A stretch of 64,000 nucleotides of DNA from Cryptomeria japonica (Eukaryota > Streptophyta > Pinopsida > Cupressales > Cupressaceae): positions 606,661,673-606,725,672 of the forward strand of contig NC_081408.1 in assembly GCF_030272615.1 (NCBI RefSeq), in the 5' to 3' direction. A program made the position numbers and the translations under genes. Below the pieces are notes generated by a model, which was not told the DNA's origin, did no database searches, and saw only the letters and a list, made by a program, of their open reading frames with translations. Shown here in pieces: positions 22,801 to 33,875 of this stretch. Every line of letters starts with the position of its first letter. Position 1 is the first letter of the stretch.

Positions 22801-23959
22801 ACATCCTGAGGGTTCTATGGTGGAGGGATATATGGTATACCAGACTATGGTGTACATTTCTAAATATCTTCCTAAGTTTGCAGCAAAGATCCACATGGAT
22901 CGCATTTAGGATCCCAACCCCATTAACAAATTCAAAGGGGAGTACTTGACGGGGAAAGGTAGATTGAGGAAAGTGAGAGGTAATTATAAGATGTTATTAT
23001 AGTTCGAGAGTGGATGCACTACATTTGTATATTGCAAACAATCTTGATTGGATGACGGTATGGATTGAACATTGTCAACATTCTGGACGCACATTAACTT
23101 GGGAAGGTGTGGCTTCATTGGTTAAAGAAGCTCATTGTAATGGAGATTCCAATGTTACACAAAGGGAAATTGATTTAGCATATGGTTTAAGAGATAAATA
23201 GGTACGTATAAATTTATTAACTACCCATATGTTTATCAACTCACAATGCAATAAATAATACATGTTTGACATATCACAGGTCAAACACCACAACGCTATG
23301 TGCTGCAATGGTCATAAATTTCACATAAAAAAGTTGGATGACACGAAGAAAACTTGTGATTCTGGCATCAGTACAGTCTTTGAGGTGACAAATATTTCAT
23401 TGAGAAATGACATACATCCTCAACAGTCTCAAAATCAATACTATGGCATTTTGGATGATATACTTGAGTGTGACTTTAATTCCCTCAAATTAATTTTATT
23501 CGTCGTCAAATGGTACAGGCTACGATTGAATAAAAATGATCCTGATAGAATTGTTATTGAACATGATAATAGTTTTACAATGGTTAATACAAGGTCATTT
23601 GAACCAGTTGGGGATGAGCCCTACGTTCTTCCAAGATAATGTGAGCAAGTATTTTACTTAGAGGTTCCACATAAACCAGGTTGGTCATTTGTTGTTAGAC
23701 ATGATCCAAGAGGAAGGTAGATAAAGTATAATGTGATGGAAGAAGAAGATAACAAAGAAGTAGAAGACGAAGTAGATGATGGTCACGATCGACAGTTTCT
23801 CGATGATGATGATGAAGAAGAAGAAGAAGAAGAATATGATGATGATGATGATGGTGATGATGATGGTGATGGTGATGATGGTGATGGTGATGGTAATGGT
23901 GATGGTGATGATGATGACGAAGATGATGATGGTGGTGGTGGTGGTGGTGGTGGTGGTGG

Positions 23960-24018
<59 letters not shown>

Positions 24019-24053
24019 GCGATGGTGATCATGATGTTCATGATGATGAATGA
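19852..24053 (+). pseudogene. CACTA Tnp2-type transposase, multi-exon, broken
   Basis: Exons in order are as follows. 19852-20097 has the transposase-associated domain, with CPYKICKG and later HGHIEGGHDYHPL. 20158-20529 is acidic. 20615-21170 is the start of the Tnp2/Transposase_21 domain, with TECPECHISRY, LRLSLAADGVNPF and SVWPV. 21273-21455 has YIEPLIDELLELWNCV and AIQDAPG-like TIQDAPG. About 21537-22190 has CPVCG and DTMHIGKNITETLWKIL. 22566-22908 is a DUF4218-like block with LPPAFFNAQEHYLIH. 23278-23700 is DUF4216-like, with YYGILDDILECDF and KPGWSFVVR. The C-terminal tail is acidic and runs into the GAT repeat. Stops inside exons (TAG near 20197, TAA near 20212, TGA 20934) fit C-to-T changes. 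Introns have GT-AG ends, for example AG|GTATGT at 20529. It cannot make a full transposase as it stands. Confidence 0.8.
23806..24020 (+). repeat. GAT/GGT trinucleotide repeat coding an acidic tail
   Basis: About 210 bp of GAT, GAA and GGT triplets, with a GGT run at about 23930-23960 followed by about 20 GAT. In the transposase frame it encodes Asp/Glu/Gly, continuing a non-repetitive acidic stretch that starts near 23732. All frames and the reverse strand are open through it, so ORFs in the other frames (poly-Met, poly-Ile) are artefacts. Confidence 0.9.
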
Positions 24054-24220
24054 AATGTATGAGGTATGCGATTAGTATATTACCTATTTAATATTGATTT
24101 CTTGATAGAATTTTTTTACAAAATTAACTCATTATGTTTTGAATTCTAATGCCATTACATAATTAATTCATCATGCACCTTTTAATATGGAGATGGAGAT
24201 AGGGAGAGTGACTATTTATG

Positions 24221-24448
24221 TGACATTTTTTAAACTTTGTGTTTATTTATGGAATTTGGATTGTTTATTAGCTATGTGATGGATGTTGATTTAAAATACA
24301 TATGTGATGGATTACATGTTTATGATGATACATGTAACATTTTTTGAACTTTGTGTTTATTTATAGAATGTAGATTGTTTATTACCTATGTGATGGATGG
24401 TGATTTATGATACATATGTGATGGATTACATGTTTATGATGACACATA
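24221..24448 (+). repeat. Two tandem units of about 114 bp in the 3' flank
   Basis: Unit 1 (24221-24334) and unit 2 (24335-24448) share ACATTTTTT-AACTTTGTG, then TTATTTAT-GAAT, GATTGTTTATTA, ATGTGATGGAT and GATGGATTACATGTTTATG. Further loose GATGCTTATGATACATATG repeats follow to about 24580. This is the spacer between the two CACTA genes. Confidence 0.7.
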
Positions 24449-24834
24449 TGTGATGCTAATTATGATGCTCAATTACATATATGATGATACATCATGTGAT
24501 GCTTATGATGCTTATGATACATATGTATTTATTGTTTATCAACTTACAAATGTAGTAATGTTTATGATGCTCAATTGATGGTGTTGATTTCATGTATAGT
24601 CCTTGTGTGATCCTGTCACCCTTGGTGGGAACAGGTCATTGACTATAGACATCGTCAACCATTTAGTTGAGGATCCTACATAGTCTACATAAAGTAAAGG
24701 TAAGGAATTAAAAAATTTACAATAATTTTGATGACAACATCTTTTTATTATTTAATACTCTTTTTGTCTACAAAGTTCATGTTGTGTACTATGTAATTTT
24801 TATCTAACATAAGATAATTGAATTACATGTGCAG

Positions 24835-27800
24835 GAACCTGAACCCCTTTGACAAGGATCCTGCACAGTCTCATAGATGGACAGGTATAACTAGTCAATA
24901 CACCCTATAGAAACAGTTTATTTTTTAAAAATTACTTTGAAAACAAACTTGCTTAGTTTTTCAAACCTTGACATTAGCAGCAAATCTAATATAGTTGTCA
25001 ACACTTGAGGCCCCAGTTGGACTTATTCAAATTTTAATCCCAAAATCAACTTTAGGGTCGACTTCTTCATCAACATTACCCTCATTTGCAAAATTTCTCT
25101 CTCATTACCAATTAACTCTCTCATTTGATGGAGTGCAGGTACCCCCAAATAGGTATTTGTCAGATCTGTCTTTGTCGAGTGAGGGAAATGCAGGTTCCGA
25201 AAATGAAAGTGAGACATGTAGTAGGTCTACAATAGGGAGATCAACAAAAGGTCAAAATATTAGAAGAAAATTCAATAAACGCATGAAATTTTTCCTTTCT
25301 TAAGGGGGGTCATGTTCTTATGATGATGAGACCAAACGTGACATTGAGGTGCCACTGAGGTACAAACATCTACAAAAACAATGGGTGCCCAAGGAAATTC
25401 CTCCAATAAACACTGATTTTTGTGTTAATGATAGGATATATCACATAGCACCTTTGTCGTTACATGGTTTCGGCTTATTTTCCATGGACGACATAAAGGT
25501 CTATTACAATAAAGTTGCTGAATTGACGGAGTTTGTCGGACCTTGTTACAATTACAATAAATGGATGTAGATTGTTCAATATAAAAAAAGTATGTGTAGG
25601 TATGCACTGTTAGCAATTTATATACAACAGAAAGATAATGATAAAAGGAAACAAGTGGCTGTATACATTGATGGTCGGCCAAAAGCAACAGGGAATATTG
25701 TAGGTTTTATAAAGAGTACGCGACCTGGGTCAACTAATAAATAACCCAATTGCATATTTGAGGTGCGCGAGGGAAATCATGTATTTGTATGTGCGATAAA
25801 ATCAATAAGTGCAGGCGAAGAGCTTCTAATCGATTACAATTTGAATTGTATAGATACAAACAAAGTTAATATCATGGGGGTGGTACGTACTATATACCAT
25901 TTAAATTAACCAACCTCCAATTAATGAATCCAATATACCATTTTATTATGAAGTTTTTTTGCTAAGTCTATTGGTTTAATTTTGCTAATGTTTTTTATAT
26001 TTTTTCTTTGTCACAGGGCGACATGGATCCATCAAATATCACAGACAGGGATGTAGGTTGTGACACTTCTACCAAGCAGGTAAACCTCATTGTAATTGTA
26101 CAAATTAGATAGAAGCAAACTGTTACATTATTATGTTCTTTTTTTAGCGATTTAGGATAATTTTGTAATTATTAATGATATTATTGACATAGACAGATGT
26201 TCAGGGAAAGGGAAAGGGAGTTGCAGTACCCGAGCACCTCTCTAGGGATGTGGACTCAATAGGATTAAGCGATGATGACCTTGAAAATTCCACACACCCT
26301 ATGGAATTCATAAAAAAGCCTCTTAGAAATATTACTAAAGAGATTGTTGCTTTGGCAGCCGTGCATCCTATGATTGATGAGATATGAGAGAAGGTGCAAG
26401 TATTGATTCAGATAGCAGAAAACTTGCAAGTAAGTAGTAATGAAAGCTTTAATTATAACAAAAGTTCAATAATGGTTTATATTTTATTCTCTTTTATGTC
26501 ATTAACTAAAATATGTACGTGTTGTTTTTACAACAATTTATCCGCCCTCATGAAAGTCATTGCCATGGTCAGGGTGTTGTAGGTACTTCAGGTGATGACG
26601 ATTTTCTTGTATTATCGCTTGCTTGGCTTATCACTTTGAGTACCCAAAACACATCATACTTGATACTGTCAATCTACAAAAATAAAGGTTCATCCTTGTT
26701 TACAATTCTTGCACTTTTCATATATTTAATGTATTATTCTTTAGGTGTGGTCAATGTTCCTGTGCAAATGCCGCTGCCGCCTCATCAGAGGTTAGCCCCA
26801 CTTGTATTTCCAACTGCAATGTCGAAAAAATGTAGCATGCAAACATCCTCTATTGCACGTCATATTGGCCTGCCCATTGTTGGTAGATCCCTCTTTTTCT
26901 CTATCTTCTATTCTGTGTTTATTTCTCTTCAACCATTCTTTCTTGGGGGAATTTCATAGTGGATTCATTTTTTGCAAGAGGAGATGCACATGAGGATGCA
27001 CCAGAGGTGACTACTACTGATAACATACCATCATTTCCTGGATCTTCTTGTATTGCTAGTACAGGAACGTTGCAGGCCACATTGGTGGTCAGACGAAGAA
27101 ATGATTCCCTTAAAGATACAAAAAGTTCTAGGTACTTTAAAATTATTATTATATATAGTCTAATTGTAATTTACTTTATGATCACTCGTTTTGGACTAAT
27201 TATCCCATGAATTTTTTTGCAGGAAATGACATTTTCTATAATAATCTTAGTGACATTGCATTGCAGATATTTGGGCCCACCATACGCAAAAAGTGGTACA
27301 TCATATGTGAACTAACCCTAATCCACTATTTTGATTTTATATCATTGCTAGAATAGTTTTCCTTTGATCAATTTATTGAACTGTAATAAATGTAGCTTCA
27401 GTTCATTTCTGAATCTAACAGGTTTGCTTTTTCTTTAAAAGGTGGAATGACCAAGAAAAAAGGTTAAAAGATGAATTGACAAACCAAATTGTTGAGTGGT
27501 TTGGAAATGACACCTTTGACAAAAGCAAGCTCCTTGAAAAAGCTGGCACATATCTAAAGTATGTGAGGGACCAATACAGGACCCATTTAGAGAGGAACCT
27601 AAAGTATGAGCATCTACCCATGATTCCAGAGAGGGAGTGGAAGGACCCAATTTTGGATGAGATGGAGTGAATTGAAAGGAAAAGAGGAAATACACCACTA
27701 GACACCAGAAGAAGGTACAAGATACTATTAAGAATGTAATTATGTACTAATTAATTACTCTTTATATTTATATAATCTAACATATTTCAAACTTTTTATA

Positions 27801-28639
27801 GATTGAGTGGCACGTCAAAGGCAACCAAGGCAAGACAAAAAAAGCATGGGCAACACAAACTCAGCTCTGGTGGTTATATGAAACTTGCTACACAAATTGT
27901 AAGTATCTCATGTAAACGAAATATTGCATCAAAATATTAATAAATTGCAAACGATTTTTTTTATCAGACAATGCAAGAAAAATTCACAATACCAAGCAAA
28001 AATGTAGGGCTCTGAATTCAATAGAGTGCCAACAGAATATGACAAGAGAATTGCCTACCAACAAGGCTATTCAGCCGTGGTTGATCGACTACGAGAATTG
28101 AGTGGGCATACACAATATTCGAGTGCATCTGTCACACGGGTAAATATGCTAAATGGAAATCATTTCAAATTTAATACTTTACCAATAATATAATTGATGT
28201 TGAGCTCCAACATAAAGTGACTATATTTGTTTTAAATAAGCAAGCAATGATAACAATGTGCATGACATTGCAATACAGCCTACTAATCATGAAACACCAC
28301 CTGCACATGAAGGTCTGGATGTGCATCCCAATAGTGGAGTTATTCATTTGCTATTCAAATTTATTTATGTAGTTATTAATACAATTAAACATCTTAATTT
28401 GTAATTAGAGTAGTAATTAATGTAACATTTTTTGTTAATATTTTAAAGCATGTAGTTGGTGGTGACCAAGTGGAGCATGATCTGGGTACACAACATCAGG
28501 AACATGATGTTCCCCACTTAGGTAAAGAGGACCACTTTTATTCCTTTAAACAAATATAATTGCAATTGGTGTTCAAAATTAATGTAACCTTTATTATTTC
28601 AACTCCAGATGATCTAGAGGGTGTTCAACATGTTGAGGT
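24835..28639 (+). pseudogene. Second CACTA gene with a SET domain, 5' part, broken
   Basis: A multi-exon gene in the place where CACTA elements carry their TNPA-like gene. Pieces I can place: a short exon ending ACAG|GT at 24884; a long exon about 25139-25885 with the SET-like domain; exons near 26018-26083 and 26193-26430; about 26745-26890 (MPLPPHQRLAPLVFPTAMSK); and about 27442-27670. The last encodes WNDQEKRLKDELTNQIVEWF and RDQYRTHLERN, like the Ptta/En/Spm transposase family in plants. Next come about 27802-27898 (RLSGTSKATKARQKKHG, a basic run), about 28012-28140 (GHTQYSSASVTR), about 28449-28525, and 28607 to the copia insertion. Many exons end AG|GTAAA. Stops interrupt several exons, so it is a pseudogene here. 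Confidence 0.6.
25139..25885 (+). pseudogene. SET-domain (lysine methyltransferase-like) exon inside the CACTA element
   Basis: One frame runs through the whole stretch, broken only by TAA 25301, TAG 25568 and TAA 25742, each one C-to-T change from Gln. The protein reads LHGFGLFSMDDIK (the G-x-G-L-F-A start of a SET domain), then RYAL and VYIDGRPKATGNIVGFIK. It continues with PNCIFEVREGNHVFVCAIKS and ISAGEELLIDYNLN, matching in order the SET motifs ...N-x-x-R-F-x-N-H..PNC and GEEL-x-x-DY. Where active SET domains have R-F-I-N-H it has G-F-I-K-S, so methyltransferase activity is doubtful even before the stops. A basic, Ser-rich linker precedes it. It is probably a captured host fragment or a transposon-adapted domain. 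Confidence 0.7.
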
Positions 28640-29965
28640 TGTTGGCATATGTGCATAGTTTGATGACATGATGGTGTATGTTGTCATTGATGTCAATATG
28701 CTGAAGTATGAACCAGTATGATGGTATGAAGTGAACTGGTATGATGGTATGAATTGGTATATGTGAAAAGGTGAACTGGTATGTTGGAATGTAAACCGGT
28801 ATATGCAAAGTTTGTATCAGGGTTTCATTTGATATGACTATCGGCTGGTAGTCTCAGCTTCAAGGTTTCTGGTTGATGCATTCCAAGTCTATGTGATTCA
28901 ATTGACGACATCCTATGATGAGTTAGCATTGAAATGAAGATTAGATCGTGTTGCCACGTCAGCCTTGTGCGCGTGAAGGATCCTCTCGAGGGTCTTGCAT
29001 GAAGAAGATTGATTCTATCCACCTCAGGAATGAACAAAATCTTAGTAAACAATGGAGAGCATGTGATGGGTTATCAGCTTCTAGAAGTGGTGAAGAACGG
29101 ATGATGGAGAACATCTTGAGATTTGTTCAAGACTGTTTTACTCTATGTAATGTGTTTGAACGGCCAGGATTGGACTGACTATATTGTTAACCTAGATGCT
29201 TAGGGTTTTAGGTTTTGGCTACTGACCTAATTGTTGTCTATAAGGTCGATGATGATTTTTATTTGAAGTTGTTGGCAAATGATTGTATGTGAGGCAATTC
29301 TTGCCAGACCAGAGAAGTGAGTAGATACATGCAAAGTGTAATTGTAGATGTAAAGGAACTGAAGTGGATCTGCTTTGGCATTAAGTGTTGTTATCAGATC
29401 AGTGTATTACATGTTGACTTCTAACCATTTCAACAGTTGGAAAATCCCTTTACTGGGTAGCTTTAACAGGCTTTTTATAAATACTTCAATAGGGTGACTT
29501 AAAATCATTGAGTTCTTCAAATCCTCTGACAAGGTAACCTTTAACAAGGTTTTAACCTTTAACCAGGTATGTAGGTATCCCTTAACCGAGTGATCCCTAG
29601 TACGATCGGTTTCTAGCAGAGCCTATTGTAAAGTCTTTAACCAGACTAGGCTCCTAATAGAGAGAACTTCAAAAGAGTTCAAGAACAACTTGTAGGTATT
29701 CATCCCCACCATGGTTTTTACCAGTTAGGTTTCCACGTGAAAAATAAGTGTGTCATGTGTGATGCTTTTTGATGTGATGTTTTAGTGTTTTCTGTTAAGT
29801 GGTAATGCAAGCTGATCTAATGGTCATTATATTTCTGATGTTTTACTTGTTTAAGCATATGGGTGAAGTGGAAATGAGATATTAGGTTTTGTGAAGATCT
29901 AAGTGTTACCGGTTTATGACTTTTACAGTCACTGTGTTTTACCGGTATTGCCTTGATTTAGATCA
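28640..29965 (+). repeat. Copia 5' LTR, left piece
   Basis: It aligns with 48379 to about 49660 of the 3' LTR, starting TGTTGGCATA and ending at GATTTAGATCA, where element C begins. The last five bases (GATCA) form the left half of the target duplication of C. The LTR resumes at 43841. Confidence 0.92.
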
Positions 29966-31619
29966 TGTTAGTGAATAGATTTGTCCCTCAACAAATACAT
30001 ACACATACTAACTCCAAATGCCCGAGATAAAGGACAAAGAGCACCAACAGTTGGATAGATTATCATTGAATTGATAATCTTCCTCTGAATTGAGAGGTAC
30101 AACTCCCTCTTTAGAAGATTTACAATTAATTAAAATGTTGAATATGTCTTTAACTAGAAGACACAAAGGCACGTTAACAGTCATCCATCAACATGACATG
30201 AATGTGATTTAGAATTCAAATAACAAAGAGAGAAACAAATAAATAACACACAGACCATCTATTTGATCTTCCCACATACACAGATCTAATCGAGTCTCTC
30301 TCATGTCTCACAGGACAAGGGGGATCAGAACATCCGTGCAAAATCAACAAAAGACCCACTCATTACTTCTGAAAGTGAAATGACCGAGGAAGCACCAAAT
30401 GCTACATAAATGAATATTTATCCCAACAGAGATTTTCTATTCACATTCAAACGCACAGATTTGAAAATACAATTTATTTGTTCGCCATAATGAAGCGAGT
30501 ATTAAGAAGATTATAAAGCACCAAGAATCTATAATCAAAAGAATGCACAAGATTACACACAGGCAAGATCTGCATTTCTTTATTTCTCAATACAATCTAG
30601 AATACACAAACCCAAATCCCCTACAACAAACAAAATAATAACTCTTTAAAACTACTTCCCCTCTTACAATCAGAAATTTGAAAATTTCTCCCTTTCTTTA
30701 TAGCACACTCACTCCTCCCAAAAGAAGAAGAAGAAAAAGAAGAAGCCCCTTTTTTCTGGAGAAACTTTCCTTAAATAATCGTCATATCCTTTCATAACTG
30801 AATCTTGAAAATATTATTAATTAATCTTTCTTTTTCCTTTTATCTTTTATCCTCTTCATTATAACATTTTAAAAAAAAAATCTTCAAATCTTTTATCTCA
30901 GAATTTTTATATACCCATACTCAGATATAAATAACTTTTGACTGATGTAATATTTTTCCGATCGTTCCAGTGATAATTTAGAAAACTAGGTTTTCTAAAA
31001 CATATTAAAATTTCAGCGCGATCCAACGGTTAAATGAATAGTTATGACCCCTGCCCCAAGACTAATTTTTCTATCTCAGAAAATTTGTTGTTATAGATTA
31101 CATTGAAAATTACAAACATTAGATATGTCAATGTTATTGGATTATTAAAATTGCTAAAATTTTGAACTCACACACTCTGAACCTACATTTGATGAATCTC
31201 TGAACTTTGAATTTGAACCTCTGAAATTGAACCTTGAACCTTGAACCTTTTGAAATTTGAACCTTTTGAACCTAAGAAGGTTCAAGGTTCAAGTTCAATC
31301 ATAATTGTTTCTTTGGGCTGCCATAGAAAAACCTGCATAACTTTTTATTGAGGGCTCCATTTTTTATAAAATTTTAACTATAGAATAAACAAGCTGAGTA
31401 GAGCATAACCCAGAAATAATTTTTGCATAAGAGACAAAAGACTTGAGGTTTAATTATTTGGGTATATGGGTAAGGTAAAAATAAAACAATTAAAATCTCT
31501 TAGCTGACATGGAGTTTGGCCACAAAAACTTCAGCATTAAAATATTAACAATATCTGATTTTTAGCTAATTATGAGACTTTAGGCATGAGAAAAAATATA
31601 GGGGTATCATTGGCTCTGA
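29966..31619 (-). repeat. Family C LTR (3' LTR in element orientation)
   Basis: It is 1654 bp and matches 42208-43835 throughout. The plus strand reads TGTTAGTGAATAG at the left edge and ATAGGGGTATCA at the right. Within it, 31213-31297 holds AACCTTGAACCTT repeats followed by the inverse AAGGTTCAAGGTTC, which can fold into a stem. No clear polypurine tract sits beside it on the minus strand, which is unusual. Confidence 0.9.
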
Positions 31620-31896
31620 TTGGGGACCAGGACTATAAAGGACTAGGAGAATCTAGAATGTCTCTGGGAGAGAAGAAGAAGAATAGTGCCTAGCCATTGG
31701 GTAACAGAGTCAAGACAAACAAAGCACATGGATCTTCTTCCAGACGAGGAAAGAGACAACAAAACAAAACCAACAAGCGAAAACCCACACTAAAACAAGG
31801 CTGAAAACTAAGACACGCTACACCCAAATCACACCAAAAATTTATTTACAAAAGATTGGGCAAACAACCCATGCCTCCAAGAATGCAACTAGTTGT
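31620..31896 (-). other. Family C 3' non-coding piece
   Basis: Non-coding sequence between the C ORF stop and the LTR. A purine tract GGGAGAGAAGAAGAAGAA occurs on the plus strand at about 31667-31684, which is the wrong strand for plus-strand priming of this element. Confidence 0.5.
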
Positions 31897-32021
31897 TCAT
31901 GTAAAGCCATCAACTGGATGTGAGAAGTACATGTCGGTGTGGAAAAGCGGTTGATATGTGAGTAGAATAATTCCCAATAAATAACTTGCAACCATTGTAA
32001 AGAAGGATCCAATAACAACAC
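31897..32021 (-). pseudogene. Family C ORF, C-terminal end with a hydrophobic segment
   Basis: Read on the minus strand and continued in frame across the AACAC target duplication of element B, this piece finishes the ORF that starts at 42067. It adds about 40 residues and ends at TGA 31897-31899. The piece contains SFFTMVASYLLGIILLTY, hydrophobic enough to be a membrane segment. Short overlapping ORFs in other frames here are shadows. Confidence 0.65.
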
Positions 32022-32317
32022 TGTAGCATCGTAAATTGTACGCACTTGCTAGGGTGGTACAATTTCACACCTAGTTTAGCACCCGCCTTGGCACATTTTG
32101 TATTTTGCATTGCATTTCCCCTTTAGCACTTAATTAATCAAATTAATTAGGTCTAAGGTTCTATTTCATCATCTTTCACATCATAAAGTTGGGCCATTTC
32201 GTTAAAGTGTGCCCTTTCGTTAAAGTGTGCCCTTTTCATTTTATTCCTCCAATACATCATTTAATCAAAAACCCTAATTAGGTCCTATTTTGAACTTGGG
32301 GGCTTGGTTTCGGGGGT

Positions 32318-32468
32318 CAAAACATCTTGAAATCACCTGTAACTTCGGGATTCGCTCTAAAATCATCATATCCGAAGGCCCTAAAAATTTGGTGAAAAGT
32401 TGTCGGGACCATGGCGCCCGGCGTGCACATGGTCCCGGACATTTTTCCCGAAATTTTAGGAGCGCGAT
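32318..32468 (+). repeat. Module shared with the family A leader (in B 5' LTR)
   Basis: Blocks occur in the same order as at 2397-2550: GTCAAAACATCTTGAAATCA, CTGTAACTTCGGGATTCGC, AAAATCATCATATCC, CCCTAAAAATTTGG and AAAAGTTG. They lead to the palindromic GGGACCATGGCGCC...ACATGGTCCCGGACA and finish with CCCGAAATTTTAGGAGCGCG. The matching copy in the 3' LTR is at about 39072-39222. Confidence 0.75.
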
Positions 32469-33194
32469 CCAATCATAAAATAAAGCTTAACCCCAAGAAA
32501 TTGGTGGGATATTCAATCTCTAGGTCGGCCAAAAGTCGAAATTAAGACCTAGGGTTTCATACATAAGAGCTCTCTTTCTTCATTTGAATGGATCCGGAAT
32601 TTTGGCTTTCGAGGACCTTCTATGCAGCGAAATAGCAGATCTTTGAAGACTTCAATAACATTCAACATCCTTCTATCAAGCATTTATCAATTTCATTCAT
32701 CCATTTAGGGGCTTGGAAGACATTGAAGAACAATAGGAGATTACCGACTGAAGATTGGCTTGTACTCCTCCCTTGAGGGTTGGGTATGATTTCATGTTGT
32801 TTTCATGTCTTTGCATAAGCTTCAATATATCATTTATTCATGCTTTAGATCACTTTGCATCTTGATTTAGAGCATTTACATTATCATTTACAAGCAATTA
32901 GGGTTTACTTTCTAGGTTGCTCTAGTTTTCTTTCTTGCATTTAAGGACCTTGCACACACACTAGGTCTGCACACACAATACATTTTACAATACAACTTGG
33001 CTATTCGTGGAGGTGGAAATCATCGAAGCGGGGGTTTGACTAAGGGAAAACCCTATATAGCCGCCCATACCCTTTTCAGATATAAGTGCAGGTTTCAGGA
33101 TTCAGACGACGCCGCAAGTTACAGATCCGGAAGAAGCAGACGGAGACCGAACTTCACACCAAATCTCAGAGCAAAAGACCAGGACAAGGGCGTG

Positions 33195-33271
33195 GGGTGC
33201 CCTGGTCCTGCCAGGATAGGGGCGCTGGGCGCCCTGGTCCCTGGGATAGGGGCGCTGGGTGCCCTGGTCCT
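33195..33271 (+). repeat. GC-rich GGGGCGCTGGGCGCCCTGG repeats in B LTR
   Basis: About two and a half units of GGGGCGCTGGGCGCCCTGGT alternate with short linkers. The 3' LTR has the same block at 39947-40024. The core GGCGCC...CCTGGTCC is also the core of the palindromic block of family A LTRs. Confidence 0.75.
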
Positions 33272-33711
33272 TCTGTCAGACAGCAAGTTTCAGCATTTTG
33301 ACAGCTTTTCAGGTTGCAAAACAACAGTTTCCGAAGCAGTTTCAGGGGCAGAATCAGGACAGTGGCGCCCGCACCCCCGTCCCGAACATTTTCAGTCAGA
33401 TTTTAACTCCGGGTACGCATTTGCATTCTTGTCTTATCCTTGTATTTACAGCTTTCCATTGTTTAAGTTCAATTCTGCAATCTTGTCATTAGTTCATACT
33501 TGCATTTTGGGGTTAGGAATTGAACTTGCATCATTTTATCTTTCAATTACAACAAAGGAATAGAAATCCTAATAGGTAGCCCGTGGCTCTCTCTTCCACA
33601 AGAAGAAGTAGCCAATTGTGTGATACCTCTAGGCTCTTTCGTATTCCATAAGTGTGTGGTTGAAAGTGAGATTAAGGCATGTTTGCTTAGTGTCACTTTT
33701 TCTCCTACACA

Positions 33712-33730
33712 TTTTGGTGAACCTGACGTG
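33712..33730 (+). other. Presumed primer-binding site of family B
   Basis: TTTTGGTGAACCTGACGTG directly follows the LTR end CTACACA. It differs from the family A site by two transitions. Confidence 0.6.
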
Positions 33731-33875
33731 AATCTATCATTGCTTCCTCTTGCATTGCATTTGTTAGATCTAGGTCTAGATTTAGTGTGTTTTCATTTCA
33801 TTTTCATTAAAAAGAGAAAAAAAAAAAAAAGTGTGTTTCTTTGCATTGTGTGTTTAAATTTTGTGCAATTTCAAA

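Larger units (their letters stand above)
32022..33711 (+). repeat. Family B LTR, 5'
   Basis: It is 1690 bp and nearly identical to 38794-40465. It starts TGTAGCATCGTAAAT, where the 3' LTR has TGTAGCGTCGTAAAT. It has a short internal duplication TTTCGTTAAAGTGTGCCC (about 32197-32233, two copies) that is single in the 3' LTR. Confidence 0.93.

Noticed and set aside
23806-24020. Regular repeats considered as a CRISPR array
   Set aside because: A continuous trinucleotide repeat without spacers, in a plant genome.
23685-24075. Poly-Ile, poly-Met and other ORFs over the GAT repeat
   Set aside because: Shadows of a trinucleotide repeat that is open in all frames. Only the acidic frame connects to the transposase.
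32997-33563. 188-aa ORF in the family B LTR
   Set aside because: LTR sequence with GC-rich repeats. The copy in the 3' LTR does not keep the same frame throughout.
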